Positions 1 to 9,914 of a stretch of DNA of 64,000 nucleotides are shown piece by piece. Every line of letters starts with the position of its first letter. Position 1 is the stretch's first letter. The DNA lies in assembly GCA_963921825.1 (NCBI GenBank), contig OY997592.1, positions 28,933,730 to 28,997,729 of the forward strand, read 5' to 3'. The notes beneath the pieces were generated by a model. The model was not told the DNA's origin, searched no databases, and saw only the letters and a program-made list of their open reading frames with translations. Source of the DNA: Erodium maritimum (lineage: Eukaryota; Streptophyta; Magnoliopsida; Geraniales; Geraniaceae). Both the position numbers and the translations under genes were made by a program.

Positions 1-1004
1 GGTTATGCGATTCTGGCCTCTGCCCGTCATGCAGGAAGACAGCAAGCGGCTTCGGTCACCTGGTCAGGGTTGTGGTCCATCCCTGCACCCCCACGTCTCC
101 TTATATTTCTATGGCAGGGGCTCACAAACACCCTTCAGGTTGCTACTAATTTCAACCGTAAAATTGTTCCTATTTCACTAATATGTGACATATGTGGCCA
201 AGTCGTGGAGACAGTGGAACATCTGTTCTTCGAGTGTGGGTTCGCGAAAAAATATTGGAATCTGCTAGGGGACCAAGCTCCACAGGGTCAAGGGGGACAT
301 TTGGGCACTGGTGGGCTGGAGTGGAGGTTGGGAGATCGCGTGATAAGACGGCGAAAATTCTCTCAGTTCTGTGGGAAATATGGAAGGCCAGGAATGAGCT
401 GAAATGGAGAGGGGTGCCTTTGGCGGCCCTTCGCGTGATGTCGGCTGCGGCAGCGCATCTGATTGCCTGGAAGGAGGCCAAGGCTGCATTCCCAAAACGG
501 AGATGCACGCCAACGAACTGGTCGGCTAAATTTGTTCGCGCACCCTCCGGTACCATTGCTATTAATGTGGATGGGGCTATATTTCAGGATACTCGGCAAT
601 CTGCATGGGGCGTGATCGCGAGGGACTCCCTGGGATCGATTCGTTTAGCGGCAAATGGGCTCTTGCCGGGTACTTGGACTCCTCTTATAGTTGAAGCCTG
701 TGCTCTGGCAACGGCACTAAAGAATGCACCGCTCCTTGGGCCCATCGTCATTATCCGGTCTGATGCTCAGGTACTTCTCAACATGATTTTGCATGGTGAT
801 CCTCCAGTCTCCCCCATTGGAACATTCATTCGAGACATCCTGGAACTTCTTTCACAACAACAAGGGAGTACCCTTCAATTTGTTTAAAGAACAACGAACA
901 AGGCCTCTCACTGGCTAGCCAGGGAGGCACGTTCTATGCATGTTCTTCTGTGGTCAGGCCCAGTGTCTGATGCACTCCAATGTATCGTTACCTCTGATTT
1001 GTAA
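1..1004 (+). pseudogene. LINE ORF2 C-terminal end: zinc-binding region and RNase H (broken)
   Basis: This is the 3' end of a plant non-LTR retrotransposon ORF2. Frame 1 is open from base 1 to 402 and carries the zf-RVT-like segment found after LINE reverse transcriptase (CDIC, then H and C in VEHLFFEC, about 188-240). The homology then moves to frame 3, so a frameshift lies near 240-330. Frame 3 holds an RNase H domain of the plant LINE type: Asp in VDGAI (about 570), Glu in VEACAL (about 693) and Asp in RSDAQ (about 762). A TAA at 885-887 interrupts the domain; similarity continues after it (NKASHWLAR) to a stop at 1002-1004. The reverse transcriptase itself lies upstream of the window. It is a dead copy: frameshift plus internal stop. 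Confidence 0.85.
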
Positions 1005-1036
1005 TAAATTTATGCACCTTTCTCTCAAAAAAAAAA
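1005..1036 (+). other. LINE 3' UTR and poly(A) tail
   Basis: A short AT-rich 3' end follows the ORF2 stop and ends in ten A residues (1027-1036), the expected 3' terminus of a LINE copied from a polyadenylated RNA. The target duplication cannot be checked because the 5' end is outside the window. Confidence 0.7.
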
Positions 1037-1459
1037 CTACACTGTAATCATAATCATACAACTCAAATCCCGCATTAACATAAATTATAAATTTAAAAAT
1101 AAGATGATTTTCATATTCAATAATTATTCAGAGGAATTTATCTGAAGTCGTGAGCAGCGATTGAAAATGATTGATGATATTGTTCATAAGAATTTATCTT
1201 GATTCCGTTCTTTGATTTCTGACAGTCATAACCTAACATGATTATTTCTCCGACTAAACCAAGATAAACTTATGACAATATAAACATATAATTTTACTAA
1301 TGAAAATGTTCCAAAGAGTAACAAAAAAAACAAATCCCATGAATACTTGCTTTGTTCATTAGGAAAATCAAGTCTGAATAGCACATTTAAAGTACCCAAA
1401 AAAATTTCTACCATAAACTAGACATATAACCATTGGGATAGCAAAACTTTGTAAGAACC
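1037..1459. other. AT-rich spacer between two LINE fragments
   Basis: I see no coding similarity and no clear repeat here. It may be decayed LINE sequence or host DNA. Confidence 0.5.
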
Positions 1460-2682
1460 TTGATCCCAAAAGTTATTAGTCCTAAAACATGGAATGAACG
1501 GAGTCCAGTCAGTTTGATTTCTTCTCCTTATAAAATATTGACGAAAGTTTTTGCAAATAGACCAAAGAAGGTCTTATCAGAGTCGATCAGTGACGTCTCG
1601 GTTTGTTACAGGCAGACAACTCGTAGACGGTGTGTTGATGGCTTCTAAGGTAATCCATATGGTAAAAAAAAATCGAAAATTGAATACATTCTAATTCAAT
1701 TGGATTTAGAAAAAGTATACGATAAGTTGTGTTGGGATTACTTAGATGATGTTATGGATAGTATGGGGTTTGAAAAACTTTGGAGACATTGGATGCGTTG
1801 CTGTTTTCAAGCATCTTTGTCTGTTCTAATTAATGGAGTTCCAAAGTCAGATTTTCAGATTAAAAATGCCTTCGACAAGGATGTTCGTTGTCTCCATTCT
1901 TATTTCTTCTAGCAGTAGAGGGTTTGCATCAGTTTTTTAAATAAGGCCCGAGGAAAGGTGATTTTTTGGGTATTCGTATTGGCAAGGAGAATTTCATGGT
2001 TTCTCGCTTACAGTTTGCAAACAATATGCTGATATTCTTCTCTGGCAATAGTAAACATTTACGGACATTGAAAGATACCTTGGATGCGTTTCAAGAAATG
2101 TCTGGTTTGAAAATTAATTATGAGAAATCTAAATGCATTCTTCTGCATCCTTCTTTATTATCAGAGGAAGAGGTATTATCTATCTTAGGTTGTGAGCTGA
2201 CAAAGCTTCCGATAAAATACTTGGGTTTTCAGCTAGGTGCCGACCCTAGGAGAACCAAAACATGGAGACCTATTGTTAAGAAATTCAGGCCGGCTTTGTC
2301 AACTTGGTCAGACAAACATTTAAATGTGGTTGGTCGGCGTGTGTTGATTAAATCGACTTTGGCTTCTCTTCACGTATTTTACATGACCTTGTTCTAGGCT
2401 CCAAAGAGTATTATTGCATAACTTGAAATATTAAAACGTTAGTTCTTATGGAGTAGTAGAGGTTGAGGGAGGGTTCTTAATAACGTCTCATGGAATAAGG
2501 CATGTAGACCTCGACTTGGGGGGGTCTAGGGATTAGAAGACTGGAGAAAGTAAACCCGAGTTTGTTGGGGAAATGGCATTGGAGGTTTACAGATGAGAAG
2601 GATTCTTTCTGGAAACGTTTATCGGTGAAAATAATGGATGGAATGTTTCCGATTGGGATCTGACTAAATGTGACAACCCTCA
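1460..2682 (+). pseudogene. LINE reverse transcriptase (degenerate), second LINE
   Basis: Three open stretches in different frames (1460-1648, 1700-1912, 1966-2397) follow the order of a plant LINE reverse transcriptase: PVSLISSPYKILTKVFANR (fingers), LDLEKVYDKLCWDYL (palm, first catalytic Asp region), and the segment normally holding the YADD or FADD box, which here reads FANNM, so both catalytic Asp are lost. The thumb follows, with KLPIKYLGFQLG and GRRVLIKSTLASL. Stops and frameshifts occur between blocks. Coding similarity continues to 2682 and resumes at 4376, so the solo LTR at 2683-4370 interrupts this LINE. It is distinct from the LINE at 1-1036, which is a C-terminal end with its own poly(A). 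Confidence 0.85.
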
Positions 2683-4370
2683 TGTTGGGTCTCGAGGTAG
2701 GGTTGGAGATGAACCAACTCGCAGCGGAAAATCAATGAAAACCGAGAGACAATTAAAACCATGAAACAACTAACAAAGAATGGATTAACAAGAGAAAAAT
2801 TCAGCACTAGTTCTTACCAAAACAAGAACACCGGTTTCCGAATGATTGGCTTGAGTCTCCAAGACGCCTACGTATCCACATGGGAATCAAAGCCACGTAG
2901 TTCTTCTCTTTGAGGACTCAAGAACACAAACATGGAGGTGGAAACTAGCCAAACCCGAAATGGCCATGGAAGAGGGAGAGAAAATGTGTTTCCTATTCTT
3001 GTCTTGTGTTTGTTATGTTGAAAAAAGATGACTTAAACATAACAAAACCCATACTTGTCCAACTAAAGGCATGGGACAAGTATGGTGTCAAGTAAGGTGT
3101 AAATAGGACAAAGTATGGCAAGACAAGATTGGGTTAGGTGGTGAATCACCAACACCTTAATCCTTGTCTTGCTTACTTAGTACTAATTAATCAAGACTTG
3201 ATTAATTAGTTCCATGGGCCTTGGTTGCATGGGCCTTTCATGGGCCTCTTGGAACATGGCCCGTGGCCATTTCTAACGAGGTCCCGTGATTCGCTCATCG
3301 CCTCCAAGCCTTCCATACCGGAAATGTCCAACATTATCCGACGCGATCAATCCCAAGACTCCTAGCCTTGTCTCGATCCGTAAAGTCCTATTCACGTACG
3401 AGCACATGACCCAAAACCCAGTTTTGGTCATGTCCCGAGACAACTCCCTTTTGGCCATTCTCCATAAATGTGTCAATGAGTTTCATCCTCCGGTGTGACC
3501 CTTAGGTTTATGCATGTCAATAGATCAACGTAAAATCCCATTTTACTTGATCCTATTTAAGTGGCAACTAACGAGACTTTAGTATTGCCCGACATTACAT
3601 AACGAATCGACCCTGTCGATTCTAACTTTTCCGTCGTCCCTGTCATTATCCTTTTATCTCCGATATCCTGATTGAGATAAGGCATAGAGCCGTCATCCTT
3701 ATTATTCTCAATCACCGTTCCTTGATATGTGAGATGACTGAAGATATGATACCCAGTATCATGTGCATGGCCATGCTATTCTTCCAGTCACTCTCGATCA
3801 AGTGGCCGAGAACCGATATCTTTCCCATACCTCAGTATGAGGGATAAATCCCTTAGCCGCCTTTCGTGTCACTCATGTAGCCCGTCCCCAAGCCAATCCT
3901 GGCCGTTATGGAAGCCCTGTTACGGACAACGTTAGGCTCAGGTCAAACTCAGTTGTTGACTACATAGCGATCACAAAGACTCCTTGGTCTAAGGATACAT
4001 GACAAGCTACGACACTGAATATGTTCATGACTTAATCTATGGCACATATTCAGGGCGGGTCGTCCAATATCATGTCCCACATGATATCTATGATCAGACT
4101 CCGGAATCCCATTCCAATGACTAACAGAACGTAAGCCATAAAGAGCCATATTTCATACTAGTCGCTTCTAGTGAAGCTTTGTTGACTAGGGACCCATCGA
4201 GTGTGATCTATCTCGATCTATGGTTCTATTCGCATGGTGGGCATAGATCAGAGCACACATCGATATATTACTCCAACACATAAGTAATATAAAGCCGCTT
4301 TAATTTTATTGCTAACGATGATTTATACATTTGGACATTTAGGATTGAACTACGGGCACTAAGACTAACA
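2683..4370 (-). mobile_element. Solo LTR of the Angela-like Copia family (TSD cctca)
   Basis: A 1688-bp LTR starting TGTTGGGTC and ending CTAACA on the plus strand, flanked by the 5-bp duplication cctca (2678-2682 and 4371-4375). The same sequence recurs at 6524, 15794, 23150, 26969, 36974 and 43747. The element strand is minus, because in complete copies the primer binding site abuts the TGTTGGG end. With no internal sequence and an intact duplication, it is a solo LTR, normally made by recombination between the two LTRs of one insertion. It interrupts the second LINE. A perfect palindrome (arms actaattaatcaag, one-base centre) lies at 3182-3210. Confidence 0.93.
3182..3210. repeat. Perfect palindrome conserved in every Angela-like LTR
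   Basis: Two 14-bp arms (actaattaatcaag and its exact complement) are separated by one base. The same structure is present in the other LTRs, for example at 7682-7714, where the arms extend to 16 bp, and near 16294, 23650, 27467, 37473 and 44246. A partly paired version remains in the old LTR near 45548-45603. Its role is unknown; as RNA it would make a long hairpin. Confidence 0.85.
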
Positions 4371-4375
4371 CCTCA

Positions 4376-4852
4376 ATCATCCTCAGTCTTTAATCATATT
4401 CTCAGCCTGGCTTCTGGTCAATTTTTCACAGTTTTGTTTGGAAATCAGAGCGTGCATTGGAGCGTGGGGGATGAGAAAAGAATTAGATTCTAGAAAGATG
4501 TTTGGCTTTGGAACTCAGCGTTGTGCACAAGATATCCTACATTGTATTTAACGGCTACTTCTGAACTGAGACTGATTGTTGATTTATGGAATTAAGGAAT
4601 ATGGTCCTTGGGTTTTCGAAGAAATTGTTTTGTCTATGAAGACAGACAAGCGATACAATTGATGAGTTTCTTGAGTTCAATTCTCCTAGATCGGGAGGGA
4701 GATACTAACTCCATTGTATGGATTAGGGCCTCTCGTCTTAGTTCTAAAAATCTCTACAACATCTTAGATTCAACTACGACAGGCGAAAAAAATTCATGGT
4801 AGAAATTTCTTTGGTTGGAAGGTTGGCCCCCAAAGTACAATGTGTTAGTGTG
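4376..4852 (+). pseudogene. LINE ORF2 C-terminal part, continuation of the second LINE
   Basis: Downstream of the solo LTR the LINE coding sequence resumes: a VGDEKRIRF block, then CTRYPTLY, and a frame running through 4608-4802, ending at a zinc-region start (WPPKYNV) about 4840. Stops interrupt it. At about 4853 the sequence switches abruptly to the leader of an Angela-like Copia, so this LINE is truncated at the Copia boundary. No target duplication is visible there, so the junction is probably a deletion or recombination product. Confidence 0.75.
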
Positions 4853-5568
4853 AATTTTTATGTGTTTTAGAATTTCATGCTTAACTTTATTTACAGAGCA
4901 TATCACCTCACATGGAAAGATAAAATTGGATTTTGGTCATTGTTTGTGAGCCCTTAGAACCGTCATTACATTTGATGCAGTCGACGGGTTCGAAGGAAGA
5001 ATTACATTGGATGTAATTGGAGGCATCATTACATTTGGAATGTAGTTGATGTGCTCATCGCATCTAGGATGTGCCAAAGTTTTAAACACAACCGGACAAG
5101 TAAAAATGGGTCATGTCAGATACCTCCCAAATTCTCAACAACTTACTACCTCATCATCTTATGGGAGTCGTGCGCCTTAGCGGAGCATCCATGGGAATGA
5201 GAGGTAACAAGTATGGATGATATATGTGGGTGTCGTGCGCTTTAGCGAAGCCCGTGCGTAGTGACGGGTCATAGTTGAGAATTGGTGGACCCGACTACGA
5301 TTCTCAGCCAGGTTTGAGCTAGGGTATCAGATATGGTAAGCCGTGTACAAATGTAATACCCTAGCCAAGAGTCACTCTAGATGTGATTGCACGGGGTCCT
5401 ACCTACATAACTCGATTAAGTGGTGAGCCTTCGTTCAGCTTGATCGAGTGAATCAAGGATCTTGGTTATAGATTCTAAAGTTTTAGAATCAATTGGTTGG
5501 TGTTTAAACTTGATCTTCAGAAAATTTATTCAGTTTACTAATTAAATTTTATCTGTCGTATAGATCAA
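4853..5568 (+). other. Leader (5' untranslated) of Angela-like Copia copy I, 5'-truncated
   Basis: This aligns by eye, in inverse orientation, with the leader of copy C (about 42190-42905) and copy B. Its 5' LTR, primer binding site and first roughly 850 bp of leader are missing. A hairpin with 8-bp arms (aattacat, 3-base loop, atgtaatt) at 5000-5018 is kept in copy B (22141-22159) and copy C (42739-42757). No coding region. Confidence 0.8.
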
Positions 5569-6240
5569 ATGGCAAAAGTAAACAATAGTTTGTCATTAAA
5601 AACCATGATTGGCGGGGTCAAGCTTAATGGGACAAACTATCTGGACTGGTATAGAAATTTGAGGGTGGTCCTCAAATATAAACGCAACGAAAATGACCTT
5701 GACAAAGCTATCCCTTATGTCCAGAAAATGAAGAGGCATCTCGAACATCTTAATGGAATTGGTCTTAAGATAGAATCATAGATGGCAGCAGATAGGGTTC
5801 TACTCTCCGTTCCTCGTGTGTATATTTAGTTCACTATGAACTATCACATGCACGATATGGACATGACCATATAAGAGTTGCATGGCGTGTTTGTAACTGA
5901 TGGGAAGAATATCAAGGATATGAGATCCAAGGATATTCTTATGGTTAGAAAGGGATCCAGTTTCAATAAGGAAAATGGTAGTGGCAAGGGCAAGGCCCCT
6001 GCGCACTTGGCATGAAAGATGAGACACTTGATCGCTCCTAACCCTCCTAGGACCGGGGTCCTTAAGGAAGGCTAAAGAGGATGAGACTGTCTGCTTCTAC
6101 TACTAGAAGCCCGGTCAACGGAAAAGGGATTGCGTGAAAAATCAGAATGATCTGAAAAAGGGCAGTAGGACTGCGCCTTCATCAGGTATTAACTTTATAT
6201 AGCTACACCTCACTACTTCCAAGATTCATGGTATTGGATA
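5569..6240 (+). pseudogene. Copia gag, copy I (broken)
   Basis: The ATG at 5569 opens a 70-codon frame with the Copia gag start (KLNGTNYLDWYRNLRVVLK). After LDKA the sequence jumps to a later gag block (VQKMKRHLEHL), so roughly a hundred codons of the usual capsid region seem to be missing; this is inferred from the remembered family pattern. Further gag similarity runs with stops to a degenerate zinc knuckle near 6090-6130, where the second Cys is Tyr (CFYY). One unit of the 16-residue DLKKGS repeat follows, against three in copies B and C. It cannot make a working capsid protein. Confidence 0.8.
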
Positions 6241-6523
6241 CCAGGGCTGAATCTCACATATGCACTGACGTGAAATTATTGAAAAGTAGGAGAAGTTTGA
6301 AAAGTATGAAGTGGACCTCAGAGTTGTGGCAACTGTTGTAGGAATCATAAGTCTTGATTTGACAAGAGGCGTAGTTTTGGGCTACATAATGCATATTGCA
6401 TACCTACTTTTAGTAGGAAAATTATATATGTGTCCATGTTAGACAAGGAATGATATAATTTTGATTTTCAATATTATATGCAATGATATGTTTTATTTTA
6501 GTGCTAACATGGTTGGAGGATTG
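6215..6523 (+). pseudogene. Copia protease and start of the pre-integrase region, copy I
   Basis: Protease remnant: the active-site region near 6236 reads D-T-R (codons gat acc agg) instead of D-T-G, followed by a histidine/cysteine block. The sequence then follows the region before integrase as far as GGL/gaggattg at 6523, where the LTR at 6524 begins. In copy C the matching sequence continues for another 344 bp that are absent here. Confidence 0.75.
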
Positions 6524-8210
6524 TGTTAGTCTTAGTGCCCGTAGTTCAATCCTAAATGTCCAAATGCATATATCATCGTTAGCAATAAAATTAAAGCGGC
6601 TTTATATTACTTATGTGTTGGAGTAATATATCGATGTGTGCTCTGATCTATGCCCACCATGCGAATAGAACCATAGATCGAGATAGATCACACTCGATGG
6701 GTCCCTAGTCAACAAAGCTTCACTAGAAGCGACTAGTATGAAACATGGCTCTTTATGGCTTACGTTCTGTTAGTCATTGGAATGAGATTCCGGAGTCTGA
6801 TCATAGATATCATGTGGGACATGATATTGGACGACCCGCCCTGAATATGTGCCATAGATTAAGTCATGAACATATTCAGTGTTGTAGCTTGTCATGTATC
6901 CTTAGACCAAGGAGTCTTTGTGATCGCTATGTAGTCAACAACTTAGTTTGACCTGAGCCTAACGTTGTCCGTAACAGGGCTTCCATAACGGCCAGGATTG
7001 GCTTAGGGACGGGCTACATGAGTGACACGAAAGGCGGCTAAGGGATTTATCCCTCATACTGAGGTATGGGAAAGATATCGGTTCTCGACCGCTTGATCGA
7101 GAGTGACTGAAAGAATAGCATGGCCATGCACATGATACTGGGTATCATATCTTCAGTCATCTCACATATCAAGGAACGATGATTGAGAATAATAAGGATG
7201 ACGGCTCTATGCCTTATCTCAATCAGGATATCGGAGATAAAAGGATAATGACAGGGACGACGGAAAGGTTAGAATCGACAGGGTCGATTCGTTATGTAGT
7301 GTCAGGCAATACTAAAGTCTCGTTAGTTGCCACTTAAATAGGATCAAGTAAAATGGGATTTTACGTTGATCTACTGACATGCATAAACCTAAGGGTCACA
7401 CCAGAGGATGAAACTCATTGACACATTTATGGAGAATGGCCAAAAGGGAGTTGTCTCGGGACATGACCAAAACTGGGTTTTGGGTCATGTGCCCGTAAGT
7501 GAATAGGACTTTACGGATCGAGACAAGGCTTGGAGTCTTGGGATTGATCGCGTCGGATAATGTTGGACATTTCCGGTATGGAAGGCATGGAGGCGATGAG
7601 CGAATCACGGGACCTCGTTGGAAATGGCCATGGGCCATGTTCCAAGAGGCCCATGAAAGGCCCATGCAACCAAGGCCCATGGAACTAATTAATCAAGTCT
7701 TGATTAATTAGTTCTAAGTAAGCAAGACAAGGATTAAGGTGTTGGTGATTCACCACCTAACCCAATCTTGTCTTGCCATACTTTGTCCTATTTACACCTT
7801 ACTTGACACCATACTTGTCCCATGCCTTTAGTTGGACAAGTATGGGTTTTGTTATGTTTAAGTCATCTTTTTTCAACATAACAAACACTAGACAAGAATA
7901 GGAAACACAACTTCTCTCCCCCTTCCCTTGCAATTTCGGGTTTGGCAAGTTCCCACCTCCATTTTTGTGTTCTTGAGTCCTCAAAGAGAAGAACTACGTG
8001 GCTTTGATTCCCATGTGGATACGTAGGCGTCTTGGAGACTCAAGCCAATCATCCGTTAACCGGTGTTCTTGTTTTGGTAAGAAATAGTGCTGAATTTTTC
8101 TCTTGTGAATCCATTCTTTGTTAGTTGTTTCACGGTTTAATCGTCTCTTGGTTTTCATTGATTTTCCGCTGCGAGTTGGTTCATCTCCAACCATACCTCG
8201 AGACCCAACA
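6524..8210 (+). mobile_element. Angela-like LTR in copy I, no target duplication
   Basis: A 1687-bp LTR in plus orientation (TGTTAGTC to ACCCAACA), inside copy I. The five bases before it (gattg) and after it (gtgat) do not match, and about 344 bp of Copia sequence, matching copy C 40989-41332, are missing at the site. So it did not arise by simple insertion followed by solo-LTR formation; ectopic recombination or deletion is more likely. The LTR carries the family palindrome at 7682-7714 with 16-bp arms. Confidence 0.88.
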
Positions 8211-9914
8211 GTGATTACGGTAAATATGTTTATGTCTATTCGATGAGACATAAGTCTGAAACTTTTTATGAATTCAAAGAGTTTAAGACTGAAGTAGAAA
8301 ACCGGCTCGAGAAAGATATTAAGGCACTTCGATTAGATCGAGGTGGAAAATACTTGACCACGGAGTTTTGAGATCATCTAAAAGATAATGGGATCCTTTT
8401 GGAATGGACTCCTCCCATGCCAATGTAGTTGAAAGGTGTAGTCGAACGAAGAAATCGGACATTGTTAGACAATGGTCCGTTCCATGATCAGTTGGACTGA
8501 TCTTCCAATCTTTTTCTTGTGTTATGCTCTAGAGACAGCCACGTTCATAGTGAATCGGGCTCCGATGAAGGTTGTGGAAGGGACACCATTTTAGAAATGG
8601 TACGGGAAAAACCCGTTTTGTTCTTCCTAAGGTTCTGGGGATGCGAGGCTTATGTGAAACGTTTGGTTTCGACTAAGCTCGAACCAAGATCTGAGAAATA
8701 CACCTTCGTGGGTTATCCCAAAGGAACAAGGGGATACTACTTCTACACACCTAGTGAGAACATGATGTTCGTTACTAGGGGTGGGGTCTTTATGGAAAGG
8801 GAATTTGTTTCCGAATTCATTAGTGGGAGGGTTGTACATCTAGTAGAAGTTCAAGATGATACAGATGCCTCTGAACCACTTGACAACCCAGTAGAGGAGC
8901 CTAAAGTGGTCGTAGAGCAAGAACCAATTACCATAGCAATTCCTAAAGGTCTAAGGCGATGTGGAAGGATCAGTCACCCACCTCCTAGATATGGTTAGAT
9001 GGAGGGGACAGTGAGCTAATGGTTGATCATGAGGATCCAGCCACCTTTCAGGAAGTCGAGGATGGGCCCGACTCCGAGTTATGGCTGGGAGCCATGGGGT
9101 AGGAAATGCAGTCCATGTCAGACAACCAAGTTTGGGAACTGGTTGATCTCATCGATGGTGTAAGGACCATCGGATGAAAGTGGATGTTCAAGGTGAAGAT
9201 GGGCATGGACGGCAAGCCTTAGACCTACGAAGCCTGACTAGTTGCGAAAGGTTATAGGCAGATCTAAGGGGTGGACTATGAGGAAACCTTCTCACTAGTG
9301 ACCATGGTCAAATCTATCCTGATTCTTCTTGACATAGTCTCGTATCTTGATTACGAGATATGGCAAGTGGATGTCAAAACCGGTTTTAAACGAGAATTTT
9401 ACTGAGGACGTTTGTATGTCTCATCCTAAAGGTTTTGACGATCCAAAGAATAAAGGGATATATTTATAAGTTGTTGAAATCCATTTGTGGATTGAAACAA
9501 GTTTCTTGGAGTTGGAACCTTCGTTTTGATGGAGTGATAATTAGATTTGGCTTCATCAATAACGAGGATGACCCTTGCGTTTATACGAAGTCTAGTGGGA
9601 GAAAGATTTCCTTTCTGATGCTCATTGTAAATGACATCCCAACTTGCATGAGACTAAAAGCTTGGTTGAGGAAGTATTTCGCGATATAGGACTTAGGAGA
9701 TGCTCTTTATATCTTAGGGATTAAGATATATAGAGATAGCACAAAGAGGGTCTTGGGTTTAAGTCAAAGCACCTATGTGAACAAGGCATTGAGTGGGTTC
9801 CCAATGCTCTATTCACAGAAATGATTCTTACCTTCTCGTCATGGCGTTCATCTCAGCAAGACTCAGTGTCCTAAAACACATGATGAGCTTAAAAGGATTA
9901 AGCGAATCCCATGC
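8211..9914 (+). pseudogene. Copia pol, copy I: integrase and reverse transcriptase remnants
   Basis: Order: integrase core from about 8215 (second catalytic Asp region LRLDRGGKY, about 8330), the catalytic Glu block (VERRNRTL, about 8435), then a one-base insertion (gacAatggtc, about 8470) that shifts frame, and a TAG at about 8594 in the conserved block after it. The longest frame (8519-8998) covers the integrase C-terminal region. Reverse transcriptase follows from about 9000, and the 9435-9689 frame holds the palm, where FLMLIVNDIP shows that the catalytic YVDD box is absent. Many stops. Gypsy A interrupts the sequence at 9914; 39 more bases of this Copia follow Gypsy A at 31674. Confidence 0.85.
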
